The notes: generated by a model from the sequence alone, not told the origin. Positions 8,314 through 18,141 are shown, counted from the stretch's first letter. The stretch is 64,000 nt of DNA from Brevundimonas fontaquae (GCF_017086445.1 NZ_CP070968.1:2294001-2358000); one strand, 5' to 3'. Numbers and translations: made by a program.

Positions 8314-9404
8314 ATCGCAGTTCCTATCTGGACTTCGCTGACGACGCGGCCCGCATCATCGACCGTGCTTTGGTCGCTCATCACAAGGCCGACGCTCGCA
8401 ACTGCCCGCTTCATCGTATCGAGGTCTTCGTACGCGGGATAGCTCACAGTGGCTCGCCCACCCCCTTCGGGATCGGCGGTAAAACTGTCGAGTTCAGCGC
8501 CGTCGACAGCTTCTACAGCCGCAAAGAGCGCCGCCGCAACGCCGGTTATTCCGCCTGGGGGCGATGACATGAGGCGACGCTCCAGAGCCGCCCTGGGGTC
8601 GGACGACGCCGCGAGATCAGCGTCCGTCCGCATCAGTGTCGCACGGGTCTGATCCTGCATTCGCTTCGCCATCAGGTCGTCACGCGCCGCCATGGCCAGG
8701 GTCAGGATCAACGGCGTCAACACCAGGACGCCTGCAAGCGCCGCAACCCGCCTCCAACCGCCACCCACCGAAGCGCTGCGGCGTTCAATCAGATTGACGA
8801 TAGGCCGCAGCGACGCCTGGATCGTCAGCCGTTCGACGTCTTCATGAATGTTCGGAACGACAAGCCGGCGCTCCCCGGTAAGGAGTTCGACCATATCGGG
8901 CTGAACCGTCGCGGCAAGGCCCTGACCACGCAGCGCCACATTGGGCGGGAACGACACCGCCACGACCTCCTCGTCCGATAGCGGCGCGGGAACGGCGAGC
9001 ATGTCCGGCAACAGCACGTCGGCGGTGACACCGAGCGCATCGCAATAGTCCAGCCAAACCCGGCGCAAGGCCGGGTCGAACATGACGGCCATCTGGGCCT
9101 CGCCCTGAACGGCTTCGCCTAGAGCGACCTCAAGGCTTTCTGGCGGCGACCCGAGTTGGTCCCGTAAAGCCCAAAGGACTGCTGCGCGTTTCTGGACGTC
9201 GCTACCAGCCGGCACAACCACCCACCGGACGAGGACATCGGCGCCCGGCGCAATGACGACCGTTCGCATGGCCAAGGGCTTCTCGACCGGATCAACCGTC
9301 ATCAGGCCGCGCTGCAAGACCGCGCCGTCCGGCGCAACGACCAGGAACGGAGCCGGTTCGGACGCCAGGGCCGGGATCAGGATTAGGCGCGTATTGGAAC
9401 TCAT
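8310..9404 (-). CDS. gspL: Type II secretion system protein L
   Basis: 364 residues. The N-terminal 230 residues are an actin-like cytoplasmic domain of the GspL type that binds GspE. One membrane span lies near 240-260 (VAALAGVLVLTPLILTLAMAA), followed by a periplasmic ferredoxin-like end (AVEAVDGAELDSFTADPEGG and on). It is an inner-membrane platform subunit. It overlaps gspK by 4 bases upstream and gspM by 4 bases downstream. Confidence 0.85.
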   Translation of the reverse strand: MSSNTRLILIPALASEPAPFLVVAPDGAVLQRGLMTVDPVEKPLAMRTVVIAPGADVLVRWVVVPAGSDVQKRAAVLWALRDQLGSPPESLEVALGEAVQGEAQMAVMFDPALRRVWLDYCDALGVTADVLLPDMLAVPAPLSDEEVVAVSFPPNVALRGQGLAATVQPDMVELLTGERRLVVPNIHEDVERLTIQASLRPIVNLIERRSASVGGGWRRVAALAGVLVLTPLILTLAMAARDDLMAKRMQDQTRATLMRTDADLAASSDPRAALERRLMSSPPGGITGVAAALFAAVEAVDGAELDSFTADPEGGGRATVSYPAYEDLDTMKRAVASVGLVMSDQSTVDDAGRVVSEVQIGTAI

Positions 9405-10402
9405 TCGTCGAGGGTCCAGCGTTGGATGACGGTTTTGGCCCCGCCCTCGGGGGGGGCGTATAGAAGGGCGGTGCGCACGGCGCGAGAGCCGCCGTAGTCG
9501 ACATCGATCCGCAGATCGAAATAGCGTGTGAGAAGGCTCGTCTGTTCACGCGCGTGCGGAGAGGCCGCAGAGCCGAGAAGCGCAGGCTGGCTCCAGAAAG
9601 CGTCGACGCTTGGCCAGCCGTTCCGGGGCCGCGCCTCGATCGCGGCGCGCGCTGCCGTAAGGCCGATCTTGCCGTCCAACACCATCACCAGCAGGGGCGC
9701 CGCCTCCGGCTGCAGTGTGTTGACGTTGAGCACACTGGGCCGAGCAACCGGCAGAGCGCAGACGAAAGGTCGCAGACGGCGGTAGGTTTCGGCGTCGAAC
9801 CCGCGGATCGCGCGAAGTTCGCTGACCTCGGCCAGCATCACGCCGCCGGTTCGATAAGGGACGGCCGAACCGGCGTATGCGCCGTCCTCTGCGCCCGCCG
9901 CTCGTGTCGCCGGATCGACGTCCAGCCAGTCCACCAGACCGTCCGCAGCGGCGAGCGCCGACCCTTCCGTCAAACCGAGGCTTCGTCCGAGGGCGATGAA
10001 CTGCGCGATCCCGGCAGGGCTCGCCGTGAGATCCTCCCCCTGACCCTCAACCACGCTGTTAAGATTGAAACAGTTCTGACCGTCGCGCACGACAGCACTC
10101 AGATTTCCACCATCGATCGGAAAGCTCAGGAGGCGACCGTTCCATTCAGGCTCCAACGGCGTCCTGGTCGGCCCTGCCGCGATGAGTTGCTCAATCTGAC
10201 GCAATGCGAGCAACTCGGCGCCGTCGGCATACAGCTGGGCTTGGGCTTGGCCCTCGGCGTTTGAGGCGCGCCTGACCGAAAAACGCACGTCATCTAGGAC
10301 GGCGACAGCCACGACCGACATCACCGCCACCAGCAGCAGCACGGTGAGCAAGGCCATGCCTTCGCGACGTCCTGGCGCCTTGGTTACACCTCGTGAGCTC
10401 AT
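9401..10402 (-). CDS. gspK: Type II secretion system minor pseudopilin K
   Basis: 333 residues. A basic leader (RREGMALLTVLLLVAVMSVVAVAVL) is the class III prepilin signal and hydrophobic helix; GspK has no Glu at position 5 of the mature protein, as expected for this subunit. A large periplasmic domain follows with the SAM-like insertion (GLVDWLDVDPATRAAGAEDG, NVNTL). GspK caps the pseudopilus with GspI and GspJ. It overlaps both neighbours by 4 bases. Confidence 0.9.
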   Translation of the reverse strand: MSSRGVTKAPGRREGMALLTVLLLVAVMSVVAVAVLDDVRFSVRRASNAEGQAQAQLYADGAELLALRQIEQLIAAGPTRTPLEPEWNGRLLSFPIDGGNLSAVVRDGQNCFNLNSVVEGQGEDLTASPAGIAQFIALGRSLGLTEGSALAAADGLVDWLDVDPATRAAGAEDGAYAGSAVPYRTGGVMLAEVSELRAIRGFDAETYRRLRPFVCALPVARPSVLNVNTLQPEAAPLLVMVLDGKIGLTAARAAIEARPRNGWPSVDAFWSQPALLGSAASPHAREQTSLLTRYFDLRIDVDYGGSRAVRTALLYAPPEGGAKTVIQRWTLDE

Positions 10403-10995
10403 CGACCGCCCACCAGAAACAGCTGCTCGACCTCGCCCAGACCCTTCAGCGTCATCACCAGACGCACCGCGTCCGGCATCGGCTTGTCTGCACTGGAGAT
10501 AAAGGCCGGCGCCTCGACCCCGTCCCTGATGAAGCTGATCTTGAGAGCCGATACGCCGCGATACAGCACCTGAGCCGCTCCGGCGCGCGAGCCGTCTAGG
10601 CGCGGCGCAACCCTGCGCTCCAAGCGGTCGTCGACAAGGTTGTATTCGACCCGTTGAAGCGAGGCGCGCGGCTGTTCGCCAGGATTGGACCAGCCCGCTC
10701 TCACCAGGATCAGGACCGGGGCGCCCGGCCCCGTTGCACCGACGATGGGCTGTTGTTGCGGTCGCCCCGTCGTGCCCCGCGTGCGACGGGCGGCGGCCTG
10801 GCCGATATCCGATCTCAGAAGCGCCCGCATACGCTGCAGGTCGCCTGTACGGTCCGTTTCAGTTTTGATAGCGAAACGGTTGTCGATGGTCTGTGTCAGC
10901 ACCGTCGCCCCTGCTGCGGCGATCAACGCGAAAATCAGCAGCGAGATCATGACTTCGACCAGACTGAAACCGGCCCGTTCTGAAGTCCGCCTCAT
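10399..10995 (-). CDS. gspJ: Type II secretion system minor pseudopilin J
   Basis: 198 residues. The prepilin motif ERAGFSLVEVMISLLIFALIA is near residue 6, with the conserved Glu of the mature protein. The periplasmic part has the GspJ features YNLVDDRLERRV and a C-terminal VRLVMTLKGLGEVEQLFLV strand. It is part of the pseudopilus tip complex. It overlaps gspI and gspK by 4 bases each. Confidence 0.9.
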   Translation of the reverse strand: MRRTSERAGFSLVEVMISLLIFALIAAAGATVLTQTIDNRFAIKTETDRTGDLQRMRALLRSDIGQAAARRTRGTTGRPQQQPIVGATGPGAPVLILVRAGWSNPGEQPRASLQRVEYNLVDDRLERRVAPRLDGSRAGAAQVLYRGVSALKISFIRDGVEAPAFISSADKPMPDAVRLVMTLKGLGEVEQLFLVGGR

Positions 10996-11360
10996 GAGGC
11001 CCGCGCGCGCAAGGCCGTGCGGTCCGCTGCCTGGCCTTCATCACTTGCAACGCGTACCTCGACCCGCTGCAGATCTGCGACATCGGTCGGCGTCACGGTC
11101 CGTGTCCAAGTCCAGTCGCGGCCGGCCAGATGGGTGCGTCCGTTAGATACGCCATCGCTGAGCGAAGGCGCGATCAACGCCTCAATAACCAAGTTGTCCG
11201 CCACAACGCCGCCTAGAGTTCGGCTTTCGACCCTCGCCGCCGAGCGCGTGTTCTCCCCCGCCAGGTTTAACAGAGCCATGGCGGACAGCCCGAAGACCGC
11301 CAGTGCGACCAGCATCTCGACCAGGGTGAAACCACCACGCAGGGCATGTCGATCAGTCAT
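10992..11360 (-). CDS. gspI: Type II secretion system minor pseudopilin I
   Basis: 122 residues, the usual GspI length. GGFTLVEMLVALAVFGLSAMA is the prepilin cleavage site and helix, followed by NLAGENTRSAARVESRTLG and VADNLVIEAL. A terminal WTWTRTVTPTDVADLQRVEV strand is characteristic. It is a tip pseudopilin that starts assembly with GspJ. The start overlaps the end of gspH by 8 bases. Confidence 0.9.
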   Translation of the reverse strand: MTDRHALRGGFTLVEMLVALAVFGLSAMALLNLAGENTRSAARVESRTLGGVVADNLVIEALIAPSLSDGVSNGRTHLAGRDWTWTRTVTPTDVADLQRVEVRVASDEGQAADRTALRARAS

Positions 11361-11826
11361 CGATACTGACCTCGCCGGCGCCGTCCACGATCACGACGCG
11401 CTGTCGGCCCTCGCGTCTGAGCGTCAGTCGATAGGGCTCCGCCACGCCTGTCGGATCGAAGACGATCCTCAATGTATTCTGGCCCGGCTCAGCGATGGTG
11501 CCCGTTTCCCAAGATACCGATTTGAACGGACCCTCTTGGAGCCGCGTCCATTCCCGACCATCGAAGGATTGGAATCCATAGCCTGACGTCGTCGTCTCTA
11601 CGGCGATCGGTCGGTTAGTGAGCACGGCCTCGTCGCGCGCGCTCATCAGCCGCGCGGCATAGCGCTCGGCTTCTGCGCTGACGGCGGGCCTTGGATCGGG
11701 CGCCACCATCACGACGGCGGCGCCGGCCATCGCGATGATGGCGACCGTCATCATCAGCTCGACCAGGGTGAAGCCACCGCGCGACCTGCGACCTGGTCTA
11801 GCTCTGCCAGTTGCCAAGGTCCGCAT
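11353..11826 (-). CDS. gspH: Type II secretion system minor pseudopilin H
   Basis: About 157 residues from the ATG at 11826 (MRTLATGRARPGRRSRG); the open frame extends further up but only inside gspG. RGGFTLVELMMTVAIIAMAGA is the prepilin motif. The body has the GspH-like RDEAVLTNRPIAVE and LRIVFDPTGVAEPYRLTLRR strands. It joins the pseudopilus as the subunit between GspG and the tip. It overlaps the 3' end of gspG by 29 bases. Confidence 0.85.
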   Translation of the reverse strand: MRTLATGRARPGRRSRGGFTLVELMMTVAIIAMAGAAVVMVAPDPRPAVSAEAERYAARLMSARDEAVLTNRPIAVETTTSGYGFQSFDGREWTRLQEGPFKSVSWETGTIAEPGQNTLRIVFDPTGVAEPYRLTLRREGRQRVVIVDGAGEVSIDD

Positions 11827-12250
11827 CCTCACCCTCGCCGCCCTCCTTGCCGTCCGCGCCCCAGGAGAAGACGTCAAATTGACCGCCATGCGTGCTGGGG
11901 CGGCGATACTGATAGTCGCGGCCCCAGGGATCCTTCGGCAGGCGGCGTACATAGCCGCCTTGTCGGTAGCGGTCGGGCTGCGACAAGCCTTGGGGCGCTG
12001 TCACGAGGGCCTGCAGGCCCTGGGCGTTATCCGGGAAGGTGAGGTTGTCGAGCCGATAGGTTTCGATCGCCTGTTCCAGCGTCGAGATATCGGCTTTGGC
12101 CTTTCCAACCATGGCCTTGCCTTGGGCCGGCAGGACATTGATGGCGACAACTGTCGCCAAAAGACCGATGATCACGATCACCACCATCAGCTCCACTAAG
12201 GTGAAACCGGCGCGTCGGCGGCGTTGCGCCTGTTTTTGGTCCTGGGTCAT
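11798..12250 (-). CDS. gspG: Type II secretion system major pseudopilin G
   Basis: About 150 residues from the ATG at 12250. RAGFTLVELMVVIVIIGLLA is the cleavage motif. LPQAQ-type helix end (NVLPAQGKAMVGKAKADIS), LEQAIETYRLDN, NAQGLQALV, DPWGRDYQYRRP and FDVFSWGADGKEGGEGEDAD are all hallmarks of GspG, including the calcium-binding loop near the end. It forms the pseudopilus shaft. A preceding ATG at 12259 is possible but less likely. Confidence 0.95.
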   Translation of the reverse strand: MTQDQKQAQRRRRAGFTLVELMVVIVIIGLLATVVAINVLPAQGKAMVGKAKADISTLEQAIETYRLDNLTFPDNAQGLQALVTAPQGLSQPDRYRQGGYVRRLPKDPWGRDYQYRRPSTHGGQFDVFSWGADGKEGGEGEDADLGNWQS

Positions 12251-12263
12251 ATCAAGCAACTCC

Positions 12264-13481
12264 TCACCCCATCGCCAGGGTATTGATCTGAAGAATGGGC
12301 AGCAGGATCGACAACACGATCAAACAGACGATCCCGCCCATGACGACGATGATCGCCGGCTCCAGCAGGCTCAGCATCACGGCCGTGAACGTCGCGAATT
12401 CGCGCTCGAGATAGTCGGCGGCGCGGTCCAGCATCGGCTCCAGACGCCCGCTGCTCTCGCCGGAGGCTGTCATGTAAACAAGAATGGGCGGAAAAACGTC
12501 GGCTCGGCGCATAGCGCTGGACAGGCCGCCGCCTTCGCGCACCGTATCCGCCATCGTCTCGGTCGCGCACCTCAGCGCCCGGTTGGACACGGTGCGGGCG
12601 GTAATGGTCAGACCCTCCAAAACCGGAAGCCCAGCGGCGATCATCGTCGACAGTGTCCGCGCCATCTTTGCGCCATGCAGATCGCGGGTCAGTCGCCCCA
12701 CCAGGGGCAAGCGCAGTTGAAGGCTGTCGATCGTCAGTCGGAAGGACGGGTTCCGCCATAGCGCCGCAACACCGAGCGCCCCGATGGCGATCACGAGCGC
12801 GAACAACCAGCTCCAGTTCTGCATCAGTTCCGATACCCCGATAACCAGGCGCGTCAGCAGCGGCAGGGTCTGACCCATGCTTTCGAACTGATCGACGACC
12901 TTCGGAACGACGAAGGTCATCAGGGCCCCGATGACGCCCAGCGCGACGACGGCCAGTACGAGAGGATAGACCAGGGCCGTGATCACCTTGCCCCGAACCT
13001 GTTCATCCATTTCGAGCCTGTCGGCTAGGCGCTCAAGGATCGACTGAAGCGCGCCGGACGTTTCGCCCGCCGAAACCATCGCGCGATAGAGCGGCGGAAA
13101 GGCCCTGGGTTCTAGGGCCATCGCATCCGACAGACGCCGCCCGCTCATCACTCCGCCGTGCACGGTCTCCAGAATCATTCGCACCATGGGCCGATCCGCC
13201 TGAAGCGCGATCGTGCGCAAGGCTTCTTCGATGGGCGCGACCGAAACCAGGGTCGCCAGTTGCCGTGTCGTCAGCGCGAGGGCTTTGGAACCCAATCGCC
13301 CGGGCTTGCCGGAAGGCGCGCGTTCGACGCGGGACGATGCGCTGGTCGAAGGCGTGATGCTCAGGGGAACAAGTCGCTTTCGATCCAAGGTCTTTCGGAC
13401 AGCGGCATCGTCCGTCGCCGCCACAGCGCCCGTGACGGTTCGGCCCGCCGTGTCGACAGCCACGTAGTCGAATAAGGCCAT
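12264..13481 (-). CDS. gspF: Type II secretion system inner-membrane protein F
   Basis: 405 residues, the usual length. ALFDYVAVDTAGRTVTGAV starts the family. Two repeated GspF domains (about 70-190 and 270-395) each contain the APIEEALRTIA / GLPVLEGLTI motifs and FPPLYRAMVSAGETSGAL / FPPILVYMTASGESSGRL. Three membrane spans are visible near 175, 225 and 380. It is the polytopic platform protein that couples GspE to pseudopilus assembly. It abuts gspE with a 1-base overlap. Confidence 0.95.
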   Translation of the reverse strand: MALFDYVAVDTAGRTVTGAVAATDDAAVRKTLDRKRLVPLSITPSTSASSRVERAPSGKPGRLGSKALALTTRQLATLVSVAPIEEALRTIALQADRPMVRMILETVHGGVMSGRRLSDAMALEPRAFPPLYRAMVSAGETSGALQSILERLADRLEMDEQVRGKVITALVYPLVLAVVALGVIGALMTFVVPKVVDQFESMGQTLPLLTRLVIGVSELMQNWSWLFALVIAIGALGVAALWRNPSFRLTIDSLQLRLPLVGRLTRDLHGAKMARTLSTMIAAGLPVLEGLTITARTVSNRALRCATETMADTVREGGGLSSAMRRADVFPPILVYMTASGESSGRLEPMLDRAADYLEREFATFTAVMLSLLEPAIIVVMGGIVCLIVLSILLPILQINTLAMG

Positions 13482-15034
13482 CAGGCCGCGACTCCTTGTG
13501 GCGACGCTGGAATCTCAAGGTGTGCGGCGTCCTGCGGGGTTTCCTGCCGGGCGACACGGACGGCTTCCTCGACAGAAGTGACGCCGGCGACGACAAGTTC
13601 ACGGGCGCTCTGGCTCAAGGTGCGCCCTCCCCCGTCCGTCGCCGCGAACGCGACCGCGGCGATCTCCTCTTCTCCAGCCTCGGAGGCGATCAAACGCCGG
13701 ACGCGATCGTCCACGCGGATCAGCTCGTAGAGACCTGTGCGTCCGACATAGCCCGTTTGGTTGCAACGCGCGCAGCCATGCGGTCGCCACACCATCTGGC
13801 CGACGGCGACTCCCGCTAGTTTGGCGGTTGCGACATCTGCTGGTTCCGGACGTCGACACTCGTCGCACAGTCGTCGCACCAGCCGTTGGGCGACGATCAG
13901 CCGAAGAGTCGAGGCCAATAGGAAGGGTTCCACGCCCATGTCGCGCAGGCGCGTGATGGCGCCCGCCGCGTCGTTCGTATGGACGGTTGTCAGGACAAGG
14001 TGTCCCGTCAACGCCGCCTGAACGGCGATGCTGGCCGTCTCGGCGTCCCGAATTTCACCCACCATGACCACGTCCGGATCTTGGCGCAGGATGGCGCGAA
14101 GTCCGGCGGCGAAAGTCATCCCCACCTTGGTGTTGACTTGGGTTTGGCCCACGCCGTCGATCGCATATTCGACCGGATCCTCCACGGTCAGAATGTTGCG
14201 GGTCGCATCATTGAGCAGGGAAAGACCCGCATAGAGGCTGGTCGTTTTGCCCGATCCCGTGGGTCCGGTCACCAATATGATGCCATTGGGCTCTGTCAGC
14301 GCCGCCCGAAAAGCCTCAAGCACTGGCGGATCCATGCCGAGTCGATTCAGATCCAGATCGGCCTGCGCCTTATCGAGAATGCGCAGCACGACACGTTCTC
14401 CGCCCCTTGAAGGCAGTGTCGAGACACGAACGTCCAAGGTCTTGCCCCCTAGGGCGAGCGGAATCCTTCCATCCTGCGGCACGCGTTTTTCGGCGATGTC
14501 CAAACGCGCCATGACCTTGATGCGCGATACCAGAAGCGGCGTGATCCGCGGGTTTAGACTGAGAGCCCCGCGCAGCACGCCGTCCACCCTCATCCGGATC
14601 GTCAGCTCGTTTTCAAACGGCTCCAGATGGATGTCGGAGGCTCCCGCCCGGACCGCTTCGGCAATCACGCCGTTGATCAGCCGGATCACGGGGGCGTCGT
14701 CGGCGGTGTCCAGAAGATCGGCGGCGGCCGGCATGTCGTCGATCAGACTATCCAGACCGCCGGGCATGCCGCCGCCCGGCAGACCCAGATCATCGCCGTC
14801 GCCGGTCACTAATGGGTCGCCCGCATAGATCTGCGACAGATAACGATCGAACGTCGCCTGATCCATGTGTTCAATCTTGAGCGGACGCCCGAGCACACGG
14901 CGAGCCTCTATGAGACACGCCGGGTCGGCCCCTTCCCTCAAGCCCACCGAGGCGACTTCGCCGGCCTCGAGCAGGACCACGCCGCTGCGCTTGGCGAAAC
15001 CATAAGGCAGCGTCGGATTGATCCGCGTAATCAT
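13481..15034 (-). CDS. gspE: Type II secretion ATPase E
   Basis: 517 residues. Walker A GPTGSGKT is at 257-264, the Asp box TVEDPVEY near 285, Walker B DPDVVMVGEIRD at 319-330 and the His box TGHLVLTTVHTNDA near 343. A zinc-binding tetracysteine is intact (CDEC at 390-393 and CARC at 421-424). This hexameric cytoplasmic ATPase powers pseudopilus assembly through GspL and GspF. The N1 domain is short and shows a Gly-rich linker near 83-95. It overlaps gspD by 4 bases. Confidence 0.95.
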   Translation of the reverse strand: MITRINPTLPYGFAKRSGVVLLEAGEVASVGLREGADPACLIEARRVLGRPLKIEHMDQATFDRYLSQIYAGDPLVTGDGDDLGLPGGGMPGGLDSLIDDMPAAADLLDTADDAPVIRLINGVIAEAVRAGASDIHLEPFENELTIRMRVDGVLRGALSLNPRITPLLVSRIKVMARLDIAEKRVPQDGRIPLALGGKTLDVRVSTLPSRGGERVVLRILDKAQADLDLNRLGMDPPVLEAFRAALTEPNGIILVTGPTGSGKTTSLYAGLSLLNDATRNILTVEDPVEYAIDGVGQTQVNTKVGMTFAAGLRAILRQDPDVVMVGEIRDAETASIAVQAALTGHLVLTTVHTNDAAGAITRLRDMGVEPFLLASTLRLIVAQRLVRRLCDECRRPEPADVATAKLAGVAVGQMVWRPHGCARCNQTGYVGRTGLYELIRVDDRVRRLIASEAGEEEIAAVAFAATDGGGRTLSQSARELVVAGVTSVEEAVRVARQETPQDAAHLEIPASPQGVAA

Positions 15035-17148
15035 GGGCGACCGCCAGGGGGCGGAGCGCCATCCGCGACAGGTTGCAGGGGCGCCCCTGCAACCGATGCG
15101 ACAGGGGCGGCGCCGACTGGAAGCTGTTCAGGCGGCGTTGCGCGCATATACTCACGCAACATTTCGTCCAGGCTGGGCTCAACACCTGGCGTGGCGTTCA
15201 TTTGCTGCCGGCGCATATAACCCCAACGATCAGCGGCCAGCCTTTGGGCGTCCGCCTCCGACCTCACGATCGTCGGACGGATGAAGATCATCAGGTTGGT
15301 TCGGCCTCGCTGACGGCTGGAGGACCGGAACAGAGCTCCGATGCCGGGCAGGTCGCCTAGCCCCGGGACCTTGTCGATCGACAGCCTGTCATTCTGGTCG
15401 AGCAGGCCGCCGGCGACCGCAATCGCCCCGTCATCGACGACCATGGTGTTCTCCAACTCTCGCTTGTTGAGGACGAGATCGGACGAAGAATTCGTCAGGA
15501 CGCCATTGATGCTCGACACCTCTTGACGCACGTGGAGTGTGATCGAGCCGCCTGCATTGATCTGAGGTCGAACGGTCAACTTAACGCCGATGTCCTGGCG
15601 CTGAGTCGTTCGGAAGGGATTGGAGTTGCCGTCGAGCAGCGTCTCCCCCGTCGTGATCGGCACCTCCTGTCCCACCAGGATTGTGGCCTCCTCATTGTCG
15701 AGGGTCATCAGCGACGGCGTCTGCAGCAGGTTGGAGCCTTCGTCAGTCTTCGCCGCATTGATGATAAAGCCGAACAGGCCGTCGCCGATGCGGCCGCCAC
15801 CGCCGCCGACAAAACCGTTCGCACCCAGCAGACTGTTAAGCGCCAACCTCTGTAGCTGATCACGGACGGTCGCATCCTTAGGATCGTCCAATTGAACGGC
15901 GACCGCGCCGCCTGCGATCGGCGCCAGAGGGGTCGACCGATTGGGATAGTTTGTCAGCCCTGCGGGATTGCCGTCTTCCCCCGCTAATACCCATTGCACG
16001 CCAAGCTCGCGGACCGCCGCATCGCTCAGTTCCACAACGATCGCCTCAATCAACACTTGCTGGCGACGAGCGTCGAGCTGGCGGATCACTTCGGCGAGCA
16101 TCCGTTGCGTATCTGCTGAGGCCGAAATCACCAGGGCATTTGCACCGGGGAAACGCGCGATCGTGGCTTTTTGACCAGGCAATACGGTGGTCGGCGCCGA
16201 TGCTGTCGTGTCCACAGCCGCCGCCTGACCGACTCCGCCCGACCGGGCCTGGCTTGCAGGCGCGGCATTGGCGCTGGCTGCCGTGACTTGCTGACCCACG
16301 ATCTGCTGCAGGACGGGCAGAAGCTGTTCTGCGTTGGCGTGTTCGAGGAAGACCACCTTGACGTCGTCCGCCGATTGGGCGCGCCGGTCCAGGTCTTCGA
16401 TCAGCGGGCGAACGCGCGCGACGGCTGCAGGATCTCCGCGCAGGATAACGGAGTTGGAGCTCTCGACCGGCGTCACGGACACCATGCCTTGTCCGGGCTG
16501 TCCGCCCGGCGGTGCAAGAACCGTCTGAAGGACGGCCGCAATCTCACGCGCCGAGGAGTTCTGCAGCGTCAAGACATCGAATGTCCCACGATCCACGTCG
16601 ATGCGGCCAATCAGGGCGCGAATACGCGTCAGATTGTCGGCAAAGTCCGCAACGACCACGCTGTTGCCGGCGGGGTTCGGCAAGACCTGTCCCTGGGCCC
16701 CCACCAATGGTCGAATGGTTTCCGCCGCCGAGGCAGCGTCGATGTTGCGAAGCTGGAATACCTCGGTCGAGAACCGCTCGGTTCCGACGGTCGACGGGCC
16801 TTGCGCCGCACCGGCCGCTGGACTGATGCGGTATGCGCCTGACCCTGTCGGCGTCACGACCAGACCGTTGGCGCGCAGTGTCGACAGGAAGACTTCGAAC
16901 AGCTCGGCGCGACTTAGTGGCTTGTCACTGGTCACCGTGACGGTCCCTGTCACCGCGGGGTCGACGATAAAGGTCCGCCCGGTCATTCGGGCGACATCTT
17001 GAATGAACGCGCGGATGTCTGCGCCTTGAACGTTCATGGTCTGCCGGCTGGCGGATTGGGCGATGGCGGGCGAGGCTGCGATCGGCCCCTGTACGAGCAA
17101 TATCGCCGACAAAACGCCGACAAGAAGGTTGGAACTGCGTCGGTTCAC
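15031..17148 (-). CDS. gspD: Type II secretion outer-membrane secretin D
   Basis: 705 residues. The signal peptide ends near AIAQSA (about 32). N0 (MNVQGADIRAFIQDVARMTG) and three N-domains (about 120-340) are followed by the secretin barrel with LIEAIVVELSD, the GNSNPFRTTQRQDIG gate region and VPGLGDLPGIGALFRS near 620. It forms the outer-membrane channel for folded proteins. A Gln/Gly-rich insert (PASQARSGGVGQAAAVD) sits between N2 and N3. The C-terminus is Pro-rich and could take the place of an S domain; no pilotin gene is seen nearby. Confidence 0.95.
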   Translation of the reverse strand: MNRRSSNLLVGVLSAILLVQGPIAASPAIAQSASRQTMNVQGADIRAFIQDVARMTGRTFIVDPAVTGTVTVTSDKPLSRAELFEVFLSTLRANGLVVTPTGSGAYRISPAAGAAQGPSTVGTERFSTEVFQLRNIDAASAAETIRPLVGAQGQVLPNPAGNSVVVADFADNLTRIRALIGRIDVDRGTFDVLTLQNSSAREIAAVLQTVLAPPGGQPGQGMVSVTPVESSNSVILRGDPAAVARVRPLIEDLDRRAQSADDVKVVFLEHANAEQLLPVLQQIVGQQVTAASANAAPASQARSGGVGQAAAVDTTASAPTTVLPGQKATIARFPGANALVISASADTQRMLAEVIRQLDARRQQVLIEAIVVELSDAAVRELGVQWVLAGEDGNPAGLTNYPNRSTPLAPIAGGAVAVQLDDPKDATVRDQLQRLALNSLLGANGFVGGGGGRIGDGLFGFIINAAKTDEGSNLLQTPSLMTLDNEEATILVGQEVPITTGETLLDGNSNPFRTTQRQDIGVKLTVRPQINAGGSITLHVRQEVSSINGVLTNSSSDLVLNKRELENTMVVDDGAIAVAGGLLDQNDRLSIDKVPGLGDLPGIGALFRSSSRQRGRTNLMIFIRPTIVRSEADAQRLAADRWGYMRRQQMNATPGVEPSLDEMLREYMRATPPEQLPVGAAPVASVAGAPLQPVADGAPPPGGRP

Positions 17149-18080
17149 CGAGTTGTCCTTATGGTGGTCGTCTGCACTTGGCCGGCTCGCTCGAAACGGA
17201 CTTCGGCATTTGCGCTATTGGCAAGCTGGCCCCGGAGGGCGGCGATCCGGTCGAGGCCGGTCAGTTCATTTCCGTTGACGGACAAAATCACGTCCCCCGA
17301 CTGGAGACCCGCTGCGGCCAGATGGTCGCCGGAACCCGAAACCGTGAAGCCCTTGATGGCCATTCCCTGCATCCGGGGACGCAGCGAGGCCTGGGCCATC
17401 AGTCTAGACGGATCAACGACAGCCACGGGGGCAGAGGGCGCGGAAGCGGGCGCTATAGGACCGACCACCTGTTCGCCGGCTGGCGGCGGAGGCGGAGGCG
17501 GCGCGCCAACGGGCACTTCAGAGAAGATCAGGCGGCTGACAGACTGCCCCCGCGCCAGGGTCACATAGTTCTGACCGACTTCCTTGAGCACCAAACCGGG
17601 TTCGACTTCCTCGCCAACCCCTACGGAAATCTGCCGGCCATCAGCCAGGCCGATAATCGCGGATCCGTCCCCTGAGCCGCCACTGCGCACGCCGAACAGG
17701 CGAAGCTGGGTCGCGTCAGTGTTCGTCACATCAGCCAGGCTGCTTACATCGCCTGTGCGGAAAAAGGCATCGAAGCGTTGAAATATGCTGGTGTCGGCAG
17801 GCTTGATCGGCGGCTGCGGCAGCGGGGCCATGGATGGCGCCCGGGGATCGACCACGATCCACACCAAACGCCCGGCTTGAACTAAAAGCAAGGCGACCAA
17901 GACAGCCTCAGCCGCCAATCGTAGACGCGAGCCGCGGTTAAGAACGCGCGCAGACTGCGCAGTCGCGGATGTCCACTGGCGAAGTTTAGAGATCACGTTT
18001 GCGCGCCCGACACATGCCGTCGCGTCCAATGCGCGCGGCAAGTTCACGCTCCTAGACCAATCGGCGAGAGGCGGCTTCAC
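17145..18080 (-). CDS. gspC: Type II secretion system protein C
   Basis: 311 residues from a GTG at 18080; a GTG at about 17995 (VISKLRQWTS) is an alternative start. A basic cytoplasmic end and one membrane span (LAAEAVLVALLLVQAGRLVWI, about 57-77) are followed by an HR domain (QLRLFGVRSGGSGDGSAIIGLADGRQISVGVG, given here as QLRLFGVRSGG and LADGRQISVGVG), a Pro-rich linker and a C-terminal PDZ-like domain (DHLAAAGLQSGDVILSVNG). GspC links the platform to the secretin. It is the first gene of the gspCDEFGHIJKLM operon. Only one half-site resembling a Pho box (GTGTCAC) lies upstream. Confidence 0.85.
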   Translation of the reverse strand: MKPPLADWSRSVNLPRALDATACVGRANVISKLRQWTSATAQSARVLNRGSRLRLAAEAVLVALLLVQAGRLVWIVVDPRAPSMAPLPQPPIKPADTSIFQRFDAFFRTGDVSSLADVTNTDATQLRLFGVRSGGSGDGSAIIGLADGRQISVGVGEEVEPGLVLKEVGQNYVTLARGQSVSRLIFSEVPVGAPPPPPPPAGEQVVGPIAPASAPSAPVAVVDPSRLMAQASLRPRMQGMAIKGFTVSGSGDHLAAAGLQSGDVILSVNGNELTGLDRIAALRGQLANSANAEVRFERAGQVQTTTIRTTR

Positions 18081-18141
18081 TGGTATGCGACATCCGCGAG
18101 AACGTCGTGTGACACTTACGGTGCATGCGGATAGATTGTCG

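Noticed and set aside
18081..18141. A possible Pho box in front of gspC
   Set aside because: Only one half-site (GTGTCAC) is present, and no second half lies 11 bases away.
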